Source: Dasypus novemcinctus (lineage: Eukaryota > Chordata > Mammalia > Cingulata > Dasypodidae). Taken from it: a DNA stretch of 64,000 bases. Positions 33,801-45,009 of the stretch are shown here, one piece after another (the stretch's first letter is position 1; each line of letters begins with the position of its first letter). The notes beneath the pieces are model-generated. The model saw only the letters and a program-made list of their open reading frames with translations. It was not told the DNA's origin and ran no database searches. The DNA lies in assembly GCF_030445035.2 (NCBI RefSeq), contig NC_080676.1, positions 9,028,940 to 9,092,939 of the forward strand. The letters are read 5' to 3'. Made by a program: the position numbers and the translations under genes.

Positions 33801-35013
33801 AGTGGGGTCAGTGGTGATATCACCCTTTTCATTTCTTATTTTGTGTATTTGCATCTTCTCTCTTTTTTTCTTTGTTAGTCTTGTTAAGGGTTTGTTGATT
33901 TTATTGATCTTCTCAAAGAACCTGTTCTTTGTTTTGTTTATTTTTTCAAGTGCTTTCCTATTTTCTATTTCACTCAGTTCTGCTCTGATGTTGTTATTTC
34001 TGTCTTTCTTCTTTCTTTGGGGTTAGTTTGTTGTTTTTTCACTAATTCCTCCAAGTGTGCAGTTAGTTCTTCAATTTTAGCTCTTTCTTCTTTTTTGAGG
34101 CATGAATTTATGTCTGTGAATTTCCCTCTCAATACAGCTTTTGCTGCATTCCATAAGTTTTGATATGTTGTGATATCATTTTCATTAGTTTCAAGGTAAT
34201 TATTGATTTCTGTTGAGATTTCCTCCTTGACCTACTGTTTTTCTAAGAGTGTGTTGTTTAACTTCCATATCTTGGTGCCACGTCTGGGCCTCTGGTCCCT
34301 GCAGATTTCCAGCTTCACTCCATTGTGGTCAGAGAAATTATTTTGTATGATTTTGATCTTTCTGAATTCATTGAGACTTTCTCTGTGGCCTAGCATGTGG
34401 TCTATCTTGGAGAATGATCCATGTGCACTTGAGAAAAATGTATATCCTGCTGTATTTGGGTGTAATGTTCTGTATATGTCTATTAGGTTCAGAATCCTCT
34501 AATATGTTGTTCAAAGTCTGTTTCTTTATTGATTCACTTTTGAGATGTTCTGTCCAATGGTGATAGTGGTGTGTTAAAGTCCCCCACTATAATTGTAGAG
34601 GCATCTATTCCTTCACGTAGTTTCTCCAGTGTTTGCCTCACGTATTTGGAGGCACCCTTGTCAGTGGCATAAATGTTTATGATTGTTCTTCCTTCTTGAA
34701 AGATTATCCCTTTCACTAATATGTAGTGTCCATCTTTGTCTCTCACAACAGTTTTGCATTTAAAGTCTATTCTGTCTGATATTAATATAGTTACACCTGT
34801 CCTTTTTTGGTTATTGTTTGCTTGTAAGATTGTTTTCCAGCCATTCACTTTCAATATCCTTGAATCCCTGGGTCTAAGATGAGTTTCCTGTAGACAACAT
34901 ATAGATGGGTCATATTTCCTTATCCAATCTTCCAATCTGTGTCTCCTAACAGATGAGTTTAATCCATTGACATTAAGTGTTATTACTTTCAAGGAATTAC
35001 TTATATTAGCCAT
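30822..35013 (-). pseudogene. L1-C ORF2, broken (endonuclease/reverse transcriptase)
   Basis: Starts MANISNSLKVITLNVNGLNS (endonuclease) with the CCLQETHL motif near 34900. A 351-codon open stretch at 33765-32710 holds the reverse-transcriptase core with [13 protein letters not shown] at about 32920-32880. The C-terminal part (31358-30822) includes CWRGCGGMGTLIHCWW, the ORF2 zinc-knuckle region. Frame breaks at about 34530, 33765, 32710 and the SINE insertion disable it. Confidence 0.9.
31719..32084 (-). mobile_element. DAS-type SINE in L1-C ORF2
   Basis: Reversed A tail at the left, reversed tRNA-like head at the right (accactgggccaagtccattt). Perfect 12 bp duplication tccaagatcttt at 31707-31718 and 32085-32096. 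Confidence 0.9.
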
Positions 35014-35080
35014 AGTTCTTTGGATTTGTGTTTGTCATATATTGTTTGATTTTTTCCCCCTTTTTGTAGTTTAGTTGTCC

Positions 35081-36060
35081 CTACATTCTCCTCCAACTCT
35101 GTCTCTTCTGTTTTTTTCTTTCCTGCTGCAGAACTGCCTTTAGTATTTCTTGAAGGGCAGGTTTCTTTTTGGCATACTCTCTTAGTTTCTGTTTATCAGT
35201 GAATATTTTGAACTCTCCATCATTTTTGAATGCTAGCTTTGATGGATAGAATATTCTTGGTTGGAAATTCTTTTCTTTTAGTACCTTGACTATGTCATAC
35301 CGCTGCTGTCTTGCCTCCATGGTTTCAGATGAGAGATCAGCACTTAATCTTATGGAGCCTCCCTTGTATGTGGTGGTTCTCTTTTCTCTTGCTGCTTTTA
35401 GTATTTTCTTTGTCTTGTGCATTGGCTAATTTGACAAGTATACGTCTTGGGGTGGGCCTGTTGGGATTTATGCTGTTCAGGGTGCATCGTGCTTCCTGGA
35501 CATGTACATTCATTTCCCTCAATAGGTTTGGGAAGTTTTCAGCCATTACTTCCTCCAACACCCCTACTGTCCCCTTTCCCTTCTCTTCTCTTTCTGGGAT
35601 GCCTATAATACGTACGTTTGTGCATTTTGCATCATCATTCAGGTCCCTATGTCCCTACTGGACTTTTTCTATCTTTTTATTGATTAATTCTACTATCGGC
35701 TTGATTTCAGATGTACTGTCTTCCACATCTCTAATTCTCTCCTCTACCTCTTCAAATCTGCTGTTATTTTCTGAGAGTGTATTTTTGATTTCTTGGATTG
35801 TGCTATTGATCCCCATCATCTCTGTGGTCTTTTTGTGCATGATCACAAATTTCTTCTGTATGCTCTCCAAGTGTTTTCTTAATATGCTTAACCTCTTCCT
35901 TCACTTCATTGAATTGGTCCGTGATACATGTTTTGAGAGCTTTAATTACTTGTTCAATGTTCCACTTCTCTTCCTGGTTTTTAGTTTGTTCATTGGATTG
36001 GGCCTTGTTTTCCTGATTATTGGTATGGTCTGTAGTTTTTTGTTGCTGTCTGGTCATCAT
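35081..36060 (-). pseudogene. L1-C ORF1, frameshifted
   Basis: N-terminal Gln/Asn-rich part (36060 on), coiled coil (SRFEEVEERIRDVEDSTSEI, near 35760-35700) and C-terminal domain (SADLSSETMEARQQRYDIVK, near 35345-35285). Split over four frames, so not translatable as one protein. Confidence 0.85.
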
Positions 36061-37836
36061 TTTATCTTGTTGGGTTTATTCTGTTGCTTATCTTCTTATT
36101 CTAGTCTTGGGGTTTAATAACTTGTTGTTTTTGTGTGCATGTTAAGTCTTCTCTTTGTCATTTTTTTTCTTATTATTCTATTTCTTTGTTGTTGGCTAAG
36201 TTCCCTTGAAAGAAAATATTAGGTCCAGAGAAAGCAAAAATGGTAAGAAAAGAAAAATATAATAGTAGTGTTGATAGTGAATGTTAGCAGAAGAACCATG
36301 TGAGATCTAGGAGAATGGATATAGAACTCATGGAAGCTCTGTATAGTTATAATTGTAAAAAAGTGGAGTACCTATAATGAGATATTAAACTGAATATGGG
36401 GAGGAATATTCTATGAATTAAAAGGTCAGTGTGGTCAGGAGAGAGGGAAAAAGAAAAGAGAGGACAATAATGTAAAGAGTGAATAAATGATAGAAAACAG
36501 ATTAGAGGTATTAGAGATAAAAAGTCAGGAATATTGGGGGCTAAACAGAGAGAAGTGGAATGTAAGAGAAACAATAAGTGATGGAGGAGAGAATGACGTA
36601 AAGGAAAGGGGATAGCATTGGTAGCCAAAATCAATACACACGGAAAAGAGAATATTGAGGATGAGGAAGCACAGCAAATAAGAAATGTTGCCTTCAGCAC
36701 TAATATAAAAAAAGAAAAAAGGGATAAAAAAGGAAAAGGAAGAAGAATAAAAAGCAGAGCAAGAAAAAGAGAAGGGAGTAAAAAGAAAAAGAAAAAAAAA
36801 GTGTGGTGGGGGATAAAGAGGAAGAAAAAACAAGAAAACAAACCAACAAAAAAGACCAGACAAGGCCTCAGGCAGAGAATCCTATTCCCAACTGAATAAG
36901 CTGCTTAGGAGTCTGACCTTCCCCTTTTCCCCTTCCTCACTTCCCTCTCTCCCAAGGCAGCAGGAAGGCTGCATGAGGGCTCCTGTAGGAAAGTCAACTG
37001 GGTCCCTGGTGAACCAACTCACCTGAGAAAATAATGACTCTTAATTTCTTGAGAGAGCACTCACCCCTTGCCAGGAACCCTAAATATGCTATTAGAAGCC
37101 TGTAAAGCACGTCCTACTGTCCCTCTCCCTTAGGTGTGCTACAAGGGGGCTGGTTAATTTTCTGACACCACCTTCTCCCAGACCAAGTTTCCTATCCCAG
37201 GGTGTTTAGGTAAATTGGGTTCTCTCACCAGATTCACCTCTTCTCTCTTTCTAAGCTCTCTCCAAGTCAGCTAATATCTCCTCCAAACTCAATAAAAAGG
37301 GGGGGGGGGGACAGAAAATTGAGCCTGCACTCCTTGGCCTCTCTGCACCTGCCAAACTCTCCCACTCCCAGAGTTAGTCCACGGCCAGAGAGGAAGGGCA
37401 ATGCTGGATTTCTGGGAGTGCTGGGCGCAGGAAACAGAGGCCCTGGAGAATGTGGACTCAGGGTACATAGGTCTGTGAAACATGGGCTGCGAGGGTTCAG
37501 GGGACACAGACTTTGGGTTCATGTGCTTGGGGAACACGGGGCTTGGAAACTCTGCCCCACGTCCGGGAGTTCTCAGTGAGCTCTGTGGCTCTTAGCCCTG
37601 GGGGGAAGGGATTTACCTTCCCACGGCTTCCAAGTTCAGTGTTAGAAACCCACAGTTCTACCTTGAGCAAGCACCAATTCTGCTGCAGTCTTGCCAGACT
37701 GATGTCCAGACACCTCCCGCCCTGCAGGTTCCAGAAACAGCCTGCTCCAGCAAGACTCAGTCACCACACAGCCAGCCGGTCTTTTGTAAGAGAGATGACG
37801 ACAGTGTACTTACTCAGACACCATCTTGCCCTGCTC
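36061..37836 (-). mobile_element. L1-C 5'UTR
   Basis: Leads from the YY1-type motif (37828-37821, minus) to ORF1. It includes a long purine-rich stretch on the + strand (about 36690-36850) and a G run at 37301-37310. L1 5'UTRs act as internal promoters; whether this one is active cannot be seen. Confidence 0.7.
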
Positions 37837-37905
37837 CCTCTTATATTTTTTAATGTAACTTTTTTTGTGTGATGTATATATCTTCAAAAAAATACAATTT
37901 ACAAA

Positions 37906-38055
37906 AATGATGGGGTAGTGGGATGGAGAGCGGGATATATGGGAAATTCTTCTGTTTTTTATGTTTTTTTATGTTTTTTAATGTAACATTCTTTGTGATC
38001 TATTAACTTTAATTTTAAAAGTGTAAAAAAAAAAGTAAAAAAAATAAAGCTACTT
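37906..38055 (+). mobile_element. L1 3' tail fragment
   Basis: Has 'gggatatatgggaaattctt', 'ttttttaatgtaacattctttgtgatctattaac' and an A-rich end, as in other L1 tails here. Confidence 0.6.
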
Positions 38056-38875
38056 TAGCAAGGAAAAAAAAACTAGTGAGAAAGAAACAGAATAGCGATA
38101 TAGCAGTTTGCTATTATTGATGAATTCCAAAAGAAATATTGGATTATGTTTGTAAACTTATCTTTTCCTCTGGGCACATTAGATTATATTGGATTCATAA
38201 GTTTACTTGATTAAGTAATTATGTAAACTTCTTGTGCCTGTAGGGCATTGAGTCCCCACCCAACAAAGGGTTAAAGACATGGCAAAGGACAGAGTTAAGT
38301 GCTTTTGATGTTGGAGTTTTGATGCTGAAGTCTTAGGCTGGAGCCCCAGGAAGTAAGCTCACAGAGGAAAGAGAAGCCAGCCCCAGGAAGAGAGGAACCC
38401 TGAGCCCAGGAAAAAAGAAGTCTGAGGAAGGGAGGAACCAAAGAAGCCTGAACCCTCACAGATGTCGGCAGCCATCTTGCTCCAACAGGTGAAAATAGAC
38501 TTTGGTGAGGGAAATAACTTAGGCTTTATGGCCTGGTAACTGTAAGCTCCTACCCCAAATAAATACCCTTTATAAAAACCAACCAATTTCTGGTATTTTG
38601 CATCAGCACCCCTTTGGCTGACTAATACAAGCAGCTATGTATGGCAGGGGAAGTTTAGAGAGATTGTGAGGTGATTATTAAGCAGAAGAGTTTTTTTGTT
38701 TGTCTGGTTTTTTTTATTTTTGCTATTATTATTAGAAGAGTAATAAAAAATGCTCTAATAATAATTAAAGTGATACATGCACAACCATGTGATTATACCA
38801 AATTCTATTGATTGAACACTTTGGATGGATTGCATGGTCTATGAATATGTATCAATAAAATTGATTTTTTTAAGT
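38056..38875 (+). mobile_element. LINE-like 3' end (same family as 1-235), split by an LTR
   Basis: Homologous to 1-235 in two pieces, 38056-38106 and 38635-38875, ending 'tatcaataaaattgattttttt'. The solo LTR at 38107-38629 separates them. Confidence 0.5.
38107..38629 (+). mobile_element. Solo MaLR-like LTR
   Basis: Ends in 'tttatggcctggtaactgtaagctcctacccc', AATAAA (38559-38564) and 'ggctgactaataca', the usual MaLR LTR 3' end. A 5 bp duplication, agcag (38102-38106, 38630-38634), fits this class. No internal retroviral sequence remains. Confidence 0.6.
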
Positions 38876-39636
38876 TATTTACATTGTTTCTGTAAACTAT
38901 CTAGGTTTCTAGCTCATTTGTCTTTAGGATTCTTGGTATTTTTCACCTCAAATTTTTAAAAGCTATTTAGATGATAAGGATATCAAACCTTACTTATCAT
39001 ATAGGCTAAAAAATTTTCTAGTTTATCATTTGTCTTTTCACATTGTTAATGGCTTGTGGGTGTGACTTTCGGTGGGATTTGATTTTTGTTTTGGTTTTTG
39101 TTGGTTTGTTTGTTCTGCCTTTTAAAAATTCTTATTTTTGTAATCAAATCTATTAATCTTTTCCCTTTATTGTTTCTGGGTTTTGTGTTCATAATTAGTA
39201 GATTTTTCCTACATTCAGATTATATATTAATTAACTCATGTATTCTAGTTGCATGGTTTTATCTTTTGCCACATTTAAATTTTTGATACATCCAAAATTT
39301 AGACTGGTGTATAGTGTGAAGAATGAATCCAATTTTATATTTTTTTACGTAAGGCTAGTCAGTCCTCCTAACCCCCCATATTAAATACTCCATATTTCCT
39401 CTACTTATTTGAGATGTAGCCTCTATATATATTGTCTTTCCATATGCAATTTGGTCTATTTGGATTTTTCTGTTCTCTTCCAGTAGTCAACCTATTCCTG
39501 AACAAATACCATACTGTTTCAATTATATGAACATTATAACATATTTTAATATTTAGTACAACTAGACCTCTTCATTTCTATTTTCCTTTAGTTTTCCTGG
39601 CCATTCCTGTTTACTTGTTCTTCCAAATGAGCTTTA

Positions 39637-39730
39637 TTTTTTTTGGTCTTTATTTATTTTTTAATGTTACATTCAAAAAATATGAGGTCCCCATAGACCC
39701 CCCACCTCCCTCACTCCACTCCTCTCCCCA
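39637..39730 (-). mobile_element. 94 bp L1 3' tail insertion
   Basis: Perfect 15 bp duplication tccaaatgagcttta at 39622-39636 and 39731-39745 encloses only the last ~90 bases of an L1 3' end in antisense. Confidence 0.9.
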
Positions 39731-40344
39731 TCCAAATGAGCTTTAAAACAAACATTTCTAGCTTCAAGAAAATATCTGATCATACGTTCATTGGAATTGC
39801 ATTAAATATATAAATTAACTTATGGAGAACTGACATCTTTATGATGTTGAATCTTCCTACCCATAAATATGGTATGTATTTCCATTTGTCAAGACTACCC
39901 TTAAATCTTTCAATAGTTTTTTATAGCTTTTCCTATACATTTTAGACTTTCCTGATCATATTTACAGCCACGTATTTTGTTTGTTTGCTTATTTGTTTTT
40001 GTTTTCTAATGTAAATTGAATCTTCTTTTACATCTTCTGTTTTTGTTGGTTATATATGGTATATAGATATCTATGTAACTTACAACCTGCTACTTTACTA
40101 AATTCTCATATTATTTTTAGTTGTTTTTCCATAAATTATTTTAGTTTTTCATCTATAATCATCTGCAAATGGAAATGATTTTGCCTATTTCTTTCCATAG
40201 TATTTCGTTAGGGCTTTTCCTGTCTAGGTACACTGGCTAATACCTCTAATATCAGTTTAAAAACTGAAGGATATTAGCGAACACCATTGCCTTTTACCTG
40301 ACATTTTCTGGAAAGCCCCTAGTATTGTCACACTAAATAAGACA

Positions 40345-41990
40345 CTGGCTGTATTAGTTTCCTAGCTGCTCAAATACCATACAATGGGATGACTTAAAGG
40401 ACAGGAATTTATTGGCTTACAGTTTTGAGGCTACGGGAAATCCAGAATCAAAGCATCAGCCAGGCTATGTTTCCTCCCTGAAGTCTGTGGCATTTGGAGG
40501 CTGGCTGCTGGTGATCCATAGGGTTCCCTGGCTTGTCCAACTCACATCTCCTCCCTTCTCTTCTGGGTTCCACTGATCTCCAGCCTCTTGTTGCCCCACC
40601 ATGACTTCTTTCTTTAAGTAAAATTTTATTGAAGTCTATCATTTATATATGAATATACATAAGCAATAAATGTAAAGTAAAAATTAAGACCTCACAAAAC
40701 AAACATGCATACCATCATGCAAGGCTCCAATACATCTCCCTATCGCCAACACCTTGCGTTGTTGTGAAACATTTGTTACAAACTATGAAAGAGCATCATC
40801 AAAATATTTATTGTAATATTCAGCCCATGTCTTACATTTGGTGTATTTTCCCCCAACCCGCCCAATTATTAACACCCTATATTAGTATTATATATTTGTT
40901 ATCATTCAGGAAAGAATGTTGTCATATTTGTCCTGTTAACCACAACCCATTATCCACCACTGGATTCCCTGTGTTACACGTCCCGTGCTTTGTACAATCC
41001 ATTCAGGTGTACACTTAGTGGCTCTCATTTTCATCACAGAGCTGTGCTGTCATCACCTCAGTCAATTTTAGAATGTTTTCATTACTCCAAAAGGAAAAGT
41101 CCCACACTCTCTTGTACCCCGTTATGGTTGTCTTTTAGTATTGAGAAAAATACCTCTTTGCCATTGTTTCAAAATATTACAATATTACTGTTATTGCCCA
41201 TAAATTACATTAGTTGTAATTTTCTGAATCACATTATTCTTAGCACTTTGTAAAAGAACATTCTTATATTTATACTATTAATCACAGTCCTCATCTACCA
41301 CCAAAATCACTGTTACACATACCCTAGATTATTCTCTAGTTTCCTTTCAATTGGCATTTACTTCACATACTACCCCTTTCAGCCACAATCACGTTTATAA
41401 ATCAGCAGTGTTAGTTATACTCAAAATGTGTAACTCACAGCTCTATTCATTTCCACACTTTCACAGTTAACATTATTAATAATACTGCATACATTAAGCA
41501 TCATCTCCCATTCTCAATCCACCTTCTATTTCCTAGTAACCTATATTCTAGAGTTTTCATGAGTTTATTCTTTGTATTTAGTTCATATTAGTGAGACCAT
41601 CTAATAATTTGTTCTTTTGTGTCTGGCTTATTTCACTCAACATAATATACTCTATTTTCATCCATGTTGCATATGCATCCTGATTTAATTTCCTCTTACG
41701 GCTGAATAGTATTCCATTGTGTGTATATAACATTTTTTAAATCCATGCATCAGTTGATGGATACTTTAAAACTTCAATATCACTCGTACCAGGATTTCTA
41801 GCCTCCATCTTGCCCTATGGATTTCAGACTTGCCAGATCCCACAATCACACGAGCCAATTCCTTATAACATAAACATATACATATATACATATACAGAAT
41901 AAATATACATACACACACACACACATATATATACATATTTATACATATATCGTGTTGGTTCTTCTCTGGAGCACCCTGACTTCTTCACTG
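40345..41990 (-). mobile_element. MaLR-type LTR, antisense, carrying an L1 insertion
   Basis: Left part 40345-40606 (tgtattagtttcctagctgc; caggaatttattggcttacagttttgaggc) and right part about 41760-41990 (cttctctggagcaccctgac). The middle is antisense L1. A CA/TA microsatellite lies at 41868-41950. Confidence 0.5.
40607..41759 (-). mobile_element. Antisense L1 3' end (ORF2 end plus 3'UTR)
   Basis: Left part matches L1-D's 3'UTR (10470-10900: acaaaacaaacatgcatacc). Right part (41580-41759) is antisense ORF2 end with 'ctgaatagtattccattgtgtg'. Confidence 0.7.
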
Positions 41991-43674
41991 ATGATAATTA
42001 AAAGGTCTGCATTAATGTTGTATTTAATGAGATTGACTCGAGTTTTCTGTTTGTAGTGCAAACTTTGCAAGGTTTTGTGACTCCATTTGGTCCTCATAAA
42101 AAGAATCAGGGAGTTTTCCTTCTTTTTATTTGTTCTATAATATTTCCTGCAGCACAGGATTATCTAATCTTTAAAAATTTATTGCATCTCCTATGTGAAA
42201 ACATTTGGGTCTCGCAATCATTTGTGGGAAAGCTCTTTCACATTTTTTCCTATGATAGTCCGTCTATTTTGGCTTTCTCTTAATATGGGATCAGTTTGGT
42301 GAGCTGTCTTTTTCTTTAAAAATATCCATTTCATCTAGGTTTTAAAATTAATTTGCAGATGGTACACAATAGTTCCTTTTTCTAAAATTTACACTGTTGT
42401 GATGATTTTTTCTTCTTTGTCACTTCTAATTTTCTGTATTTGTGCTTTTTCCATTTTTTCTCAGGTTTGCAGGTGTTTTGTCTATGTTCCTCTTTGTGTT
42501 TTTTCCCTAAAGAATTAGCTTTTGGATTTATCTATTCATTATTATCCATTTCCTAACTCATTAATTTCTGCTTTATCGTGATTAATTTCATCCTCCTGGG
42601 GTTTATTTTCTTTGTTGTTCTTTACAAGCTTTTTGAGTTGTAACTTTAACTTATTTCTATTTTTTATTTTAATTGATAAAGATAATGAATGCTATAAAAT
42701 TTCCCTTAAATACTGCATTAGTTATATCTCATAAAATCTAATATGCCATGCCTTTATTACTTTTATTCTAAAAAATTCTCCAACTTCATTTTGCATTTTT
42801 TGCTTTGACCAAAATGTTATTTAATATGTTATTTTGTTTTGTTTTATTTTATAATTTCCAGGTGGAAGAGCCTTTTTGGGGTGTTGAATTTTTTCCCATA
42901 ATTTCTAGTATTACTGAATTATGGTCAGAAAATGCCTTTTCTATTCCTTGGAATTTATGATTTTCTTTTTTGGCAAAAACACAGCCAATTTTCATAAGGT
43001 GTGCATGTGCATTTGAAAAGATGGTTACTGTCTGAGGATTCAGAGTTTTTTATCAAATTGCTTAGATCTTCTATGGTCTTACTAATTCTTATACAACTGA
43101 TGTCTTCAAAAAGCTACACTAAAATCTCCTAATTAAATGTTTCTATTTCTCCTTTCATCTCCTGTTTCCACTTTATTCAAGTTGATGCCATGATAGCGGT
43201 TGTGTAAACGAGCTGATATATCTTCATTATGAATGTCTGCCTTCAGCATTAGAAAATGCCCTTCTTTGCCTTGTTCAGTGTTTTTTCTTTTTCTTTTTGG
43301 TCTGAATTCCACTTTGCCAGATCAGATTGCACCCCCTGCTTTTTTTTTTTGTTTGTATTTCCCTAATATATCTTTATCCTTTTATGTTTAATCTTTCTGT
43401 ATCTCTGTGTTTTAGGAGTGTCTTTTATTTATAGCAAAGCATCAAATGTTACTTTGTTAGGCAGAACTTTTTATAGTGAGGTAAGCCTATTTACATTTAT
43501 TGATTTGAGCATTATGTTTGGCTTCAGTTCTGTCATGTTGTTTTACTTTTTTACTTTTATTTTTACTGTATAACAGAGACAATTTTGCAGACTTTATTCC
43601 ACATGCTCTATTTCATTTTTGCTCTTCCTTTTTTATAGATTTTTGTATTTTGAAAAGTTTTTTTTTTCTAATGG

Positions 43675-44205
43675 TTACTGCACTAGAATAGTGATAGCTG
43701 CAAGATCTTTGCTCCTTCTCCCGTTGAGAGTTAGAGTCTGGTTCCGCCCCTTCAATCTGGTCTGGCCTTAGTGACAGCTTGTTCACTAGGATGCAGCAGA
43801 AATGGCATTGCAAGACTTCAAAGCCAGGTCACAGGAAGCCTTGCGGTGGCCATGCAGGTCTCTTGAAATATTTTCTCTTTAAGAAAGTCTCAAAGAAGTC
43901 TAATTACCCTAAAACTGCCAAACTAAGGAGGCCGTCGTTAGGCACTAGTTGAGAGTCCTAGCTGAATCCTGCCTTCACGTAAACCCTGCTAGGATGACAG
44001 AGATGTGAGCAAAGCCAGCTTGAACCTCCGGCCTAGCCCATCCACTAGCAATACCATTCAGCGACCTCCGCTGACATCGTGTGGAACAGGAGAGTAACAA
44101 ATTCCAGACCCGCAAAATCATGAGATACGATAAAATGGTTGAGACTGTAAGCCACTAAGTCTTGGAGTTTGTTATGCAGAAACAGATCACTGGAATGGGT
44201 ATCTT
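43675..44205 (+). mobile_element. MLT-type LTR fragment
   Basis: Ends 'gactgtaagccactaagtcttggagtttgttatgcagaaacagatcactggaatgg', a typical ERVL-MaLR/MLT end. The rest is unique-looking. Confidence 0.45.
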
Positions 44206-44329
44206 TATATTAATATCTATGTTAATAGATGCTTACACCCTCCTTTTTGTCTATTGTCTATTGGCTCCCTACGGTGAGCAATATTGAAATCAGTTAATAA
44301 TACTTTCCTCCTCCTCTCCCTTTCCTCAG

Positions 44330-45009
44330 AATTAAAAGGATATTATAAACTATTTACTAAAACATTTGAAAACATAACTGAAATGGACAAATTTCTGGGG
44401 AAAAAATGTGAAAACTGGCACAAGCAAAAATAAAATTGGAATAAACAGAGCAACATTAAAACTTTTGAAATGATAACCAAAGATTTCCTCTCACCAAAAG
44501 CCCCAAGCCAAATGGATTGCAGAAAACTTCTAGCAAAGTGGCAAGAAACAATTAAATCCTTCCTTACCTAAACTGTTCCAGAAAAATTAAGTAGAAGCTA
44601 TCAGCTTGTTTTATGAGACTGGTGTAACATTAATTCCAAAATTAGATAAGGACAATCTAATAAATATAAATTTAATATATATTCATGCACATAAAGTCTT
44701 TAAATAGAGTATTAGCTAACTAAATCCAACAGTGAATTTTTTACATCATAAAACACAAGATCAGAGTTTATCCTAAAGGATAAATTTTACTATTCTAGAT
44801 CAGAACATCTATTAATATCATTTATCACAGTAATAGACTGGAGAACAAAATCATATAATTGTCTCAAAAGATACAGAAAAGGCATTCGATAAAATTCTAT
44901 ACCAATTAATAAGGGAAGGAGGTTGGAAATCTCTTGCCAAAAAAGGAAAAGAAAGGTCCTTTTATAGCTTGGGGAAAAATTACATTCCAAAAACTTCAAA
45001 TAACTTCCA
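44330..45009 (+). mobile_element. Old L1 ORF2 fragment
   Basis: Decayed ORF2 reverse-transcriptase region with 'gaaatggacaaatttctggg', 'ccagaaaaattaagtagaagc' and 'aaaagatacagaaaaggcattcgataaaattc'. Confidence 0.6.

Larger units (their letters stand above)
29170..37836 (-). mobile_element. L1-C: full-length antisense L1 inserted in the L1-B tail
   Basis: Bounded by cctcttatat at 29160-29169 and 37837-37846; removing it rejoins the L1-B tail. The minus strand starts GAGCAGGGCAAGATGGTGTC, with a YY1-type AAGATGG near the 5' end as in full-length mammalian L1s. Order: 5'UTR (37836-36061), ORF1 (36060-35081), ORF2 (35013-30822), 3'UTR (30821-29170) with an internal inverted block carrying an env fragment, and a nested SINE at 31719-32084. 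Coding frames are broken in several places, but less so than in L1-B, so it is younger. Confidence 0.85.
15935..37905 (+). mobile_element. L1-B: near-complete + strand L1 with nested insertions
   Basis: Collinear L1 parts are ORF1 (15935-16662), ORF2 (16718-22314) and an unusually long 3'UTR (22315-23404, 27358-29169, 37847-37905), in total about 9 kb. The 22 kb span comes from insertions: an L1 tail (16799-17464), a SINE dimer (about 17498-17840), a SINE (18657-19080), a SINE (20363-20776), an endogenous retrovirus (23405-27351) and L1-C (29170-37836). Most nested elements have target-site duplications of L1-B sequence. ORF1 and ORF2 both carry stops and frameshifts, so the copy is dead. Confidence 0.85.
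38876..43640 (-). mobile_element. Old L1 ORF2, antisense, interrupted
   Basis: Antisense L1 ORF2 blocks: 'gacatctttatgatgttgaatcttcctacccataaatatgg' (39830), 'catctgcaaatggaaatgattttgcc' (40160; the Asp-Asp region) and 'gagcattatgtttggc' (43505). Interrupted by an L1 tail (39637-39730) and a MaLR LTR block (40345-41990). Heavily decayed. Confidence 0.65.

Noticed and set aside
36347..36841. 164-codon Phe/Leu/Ser-rich frame
   Set aside because: Antisense-like reading of the purine-rich L1-C 5'UTR; low complexity.
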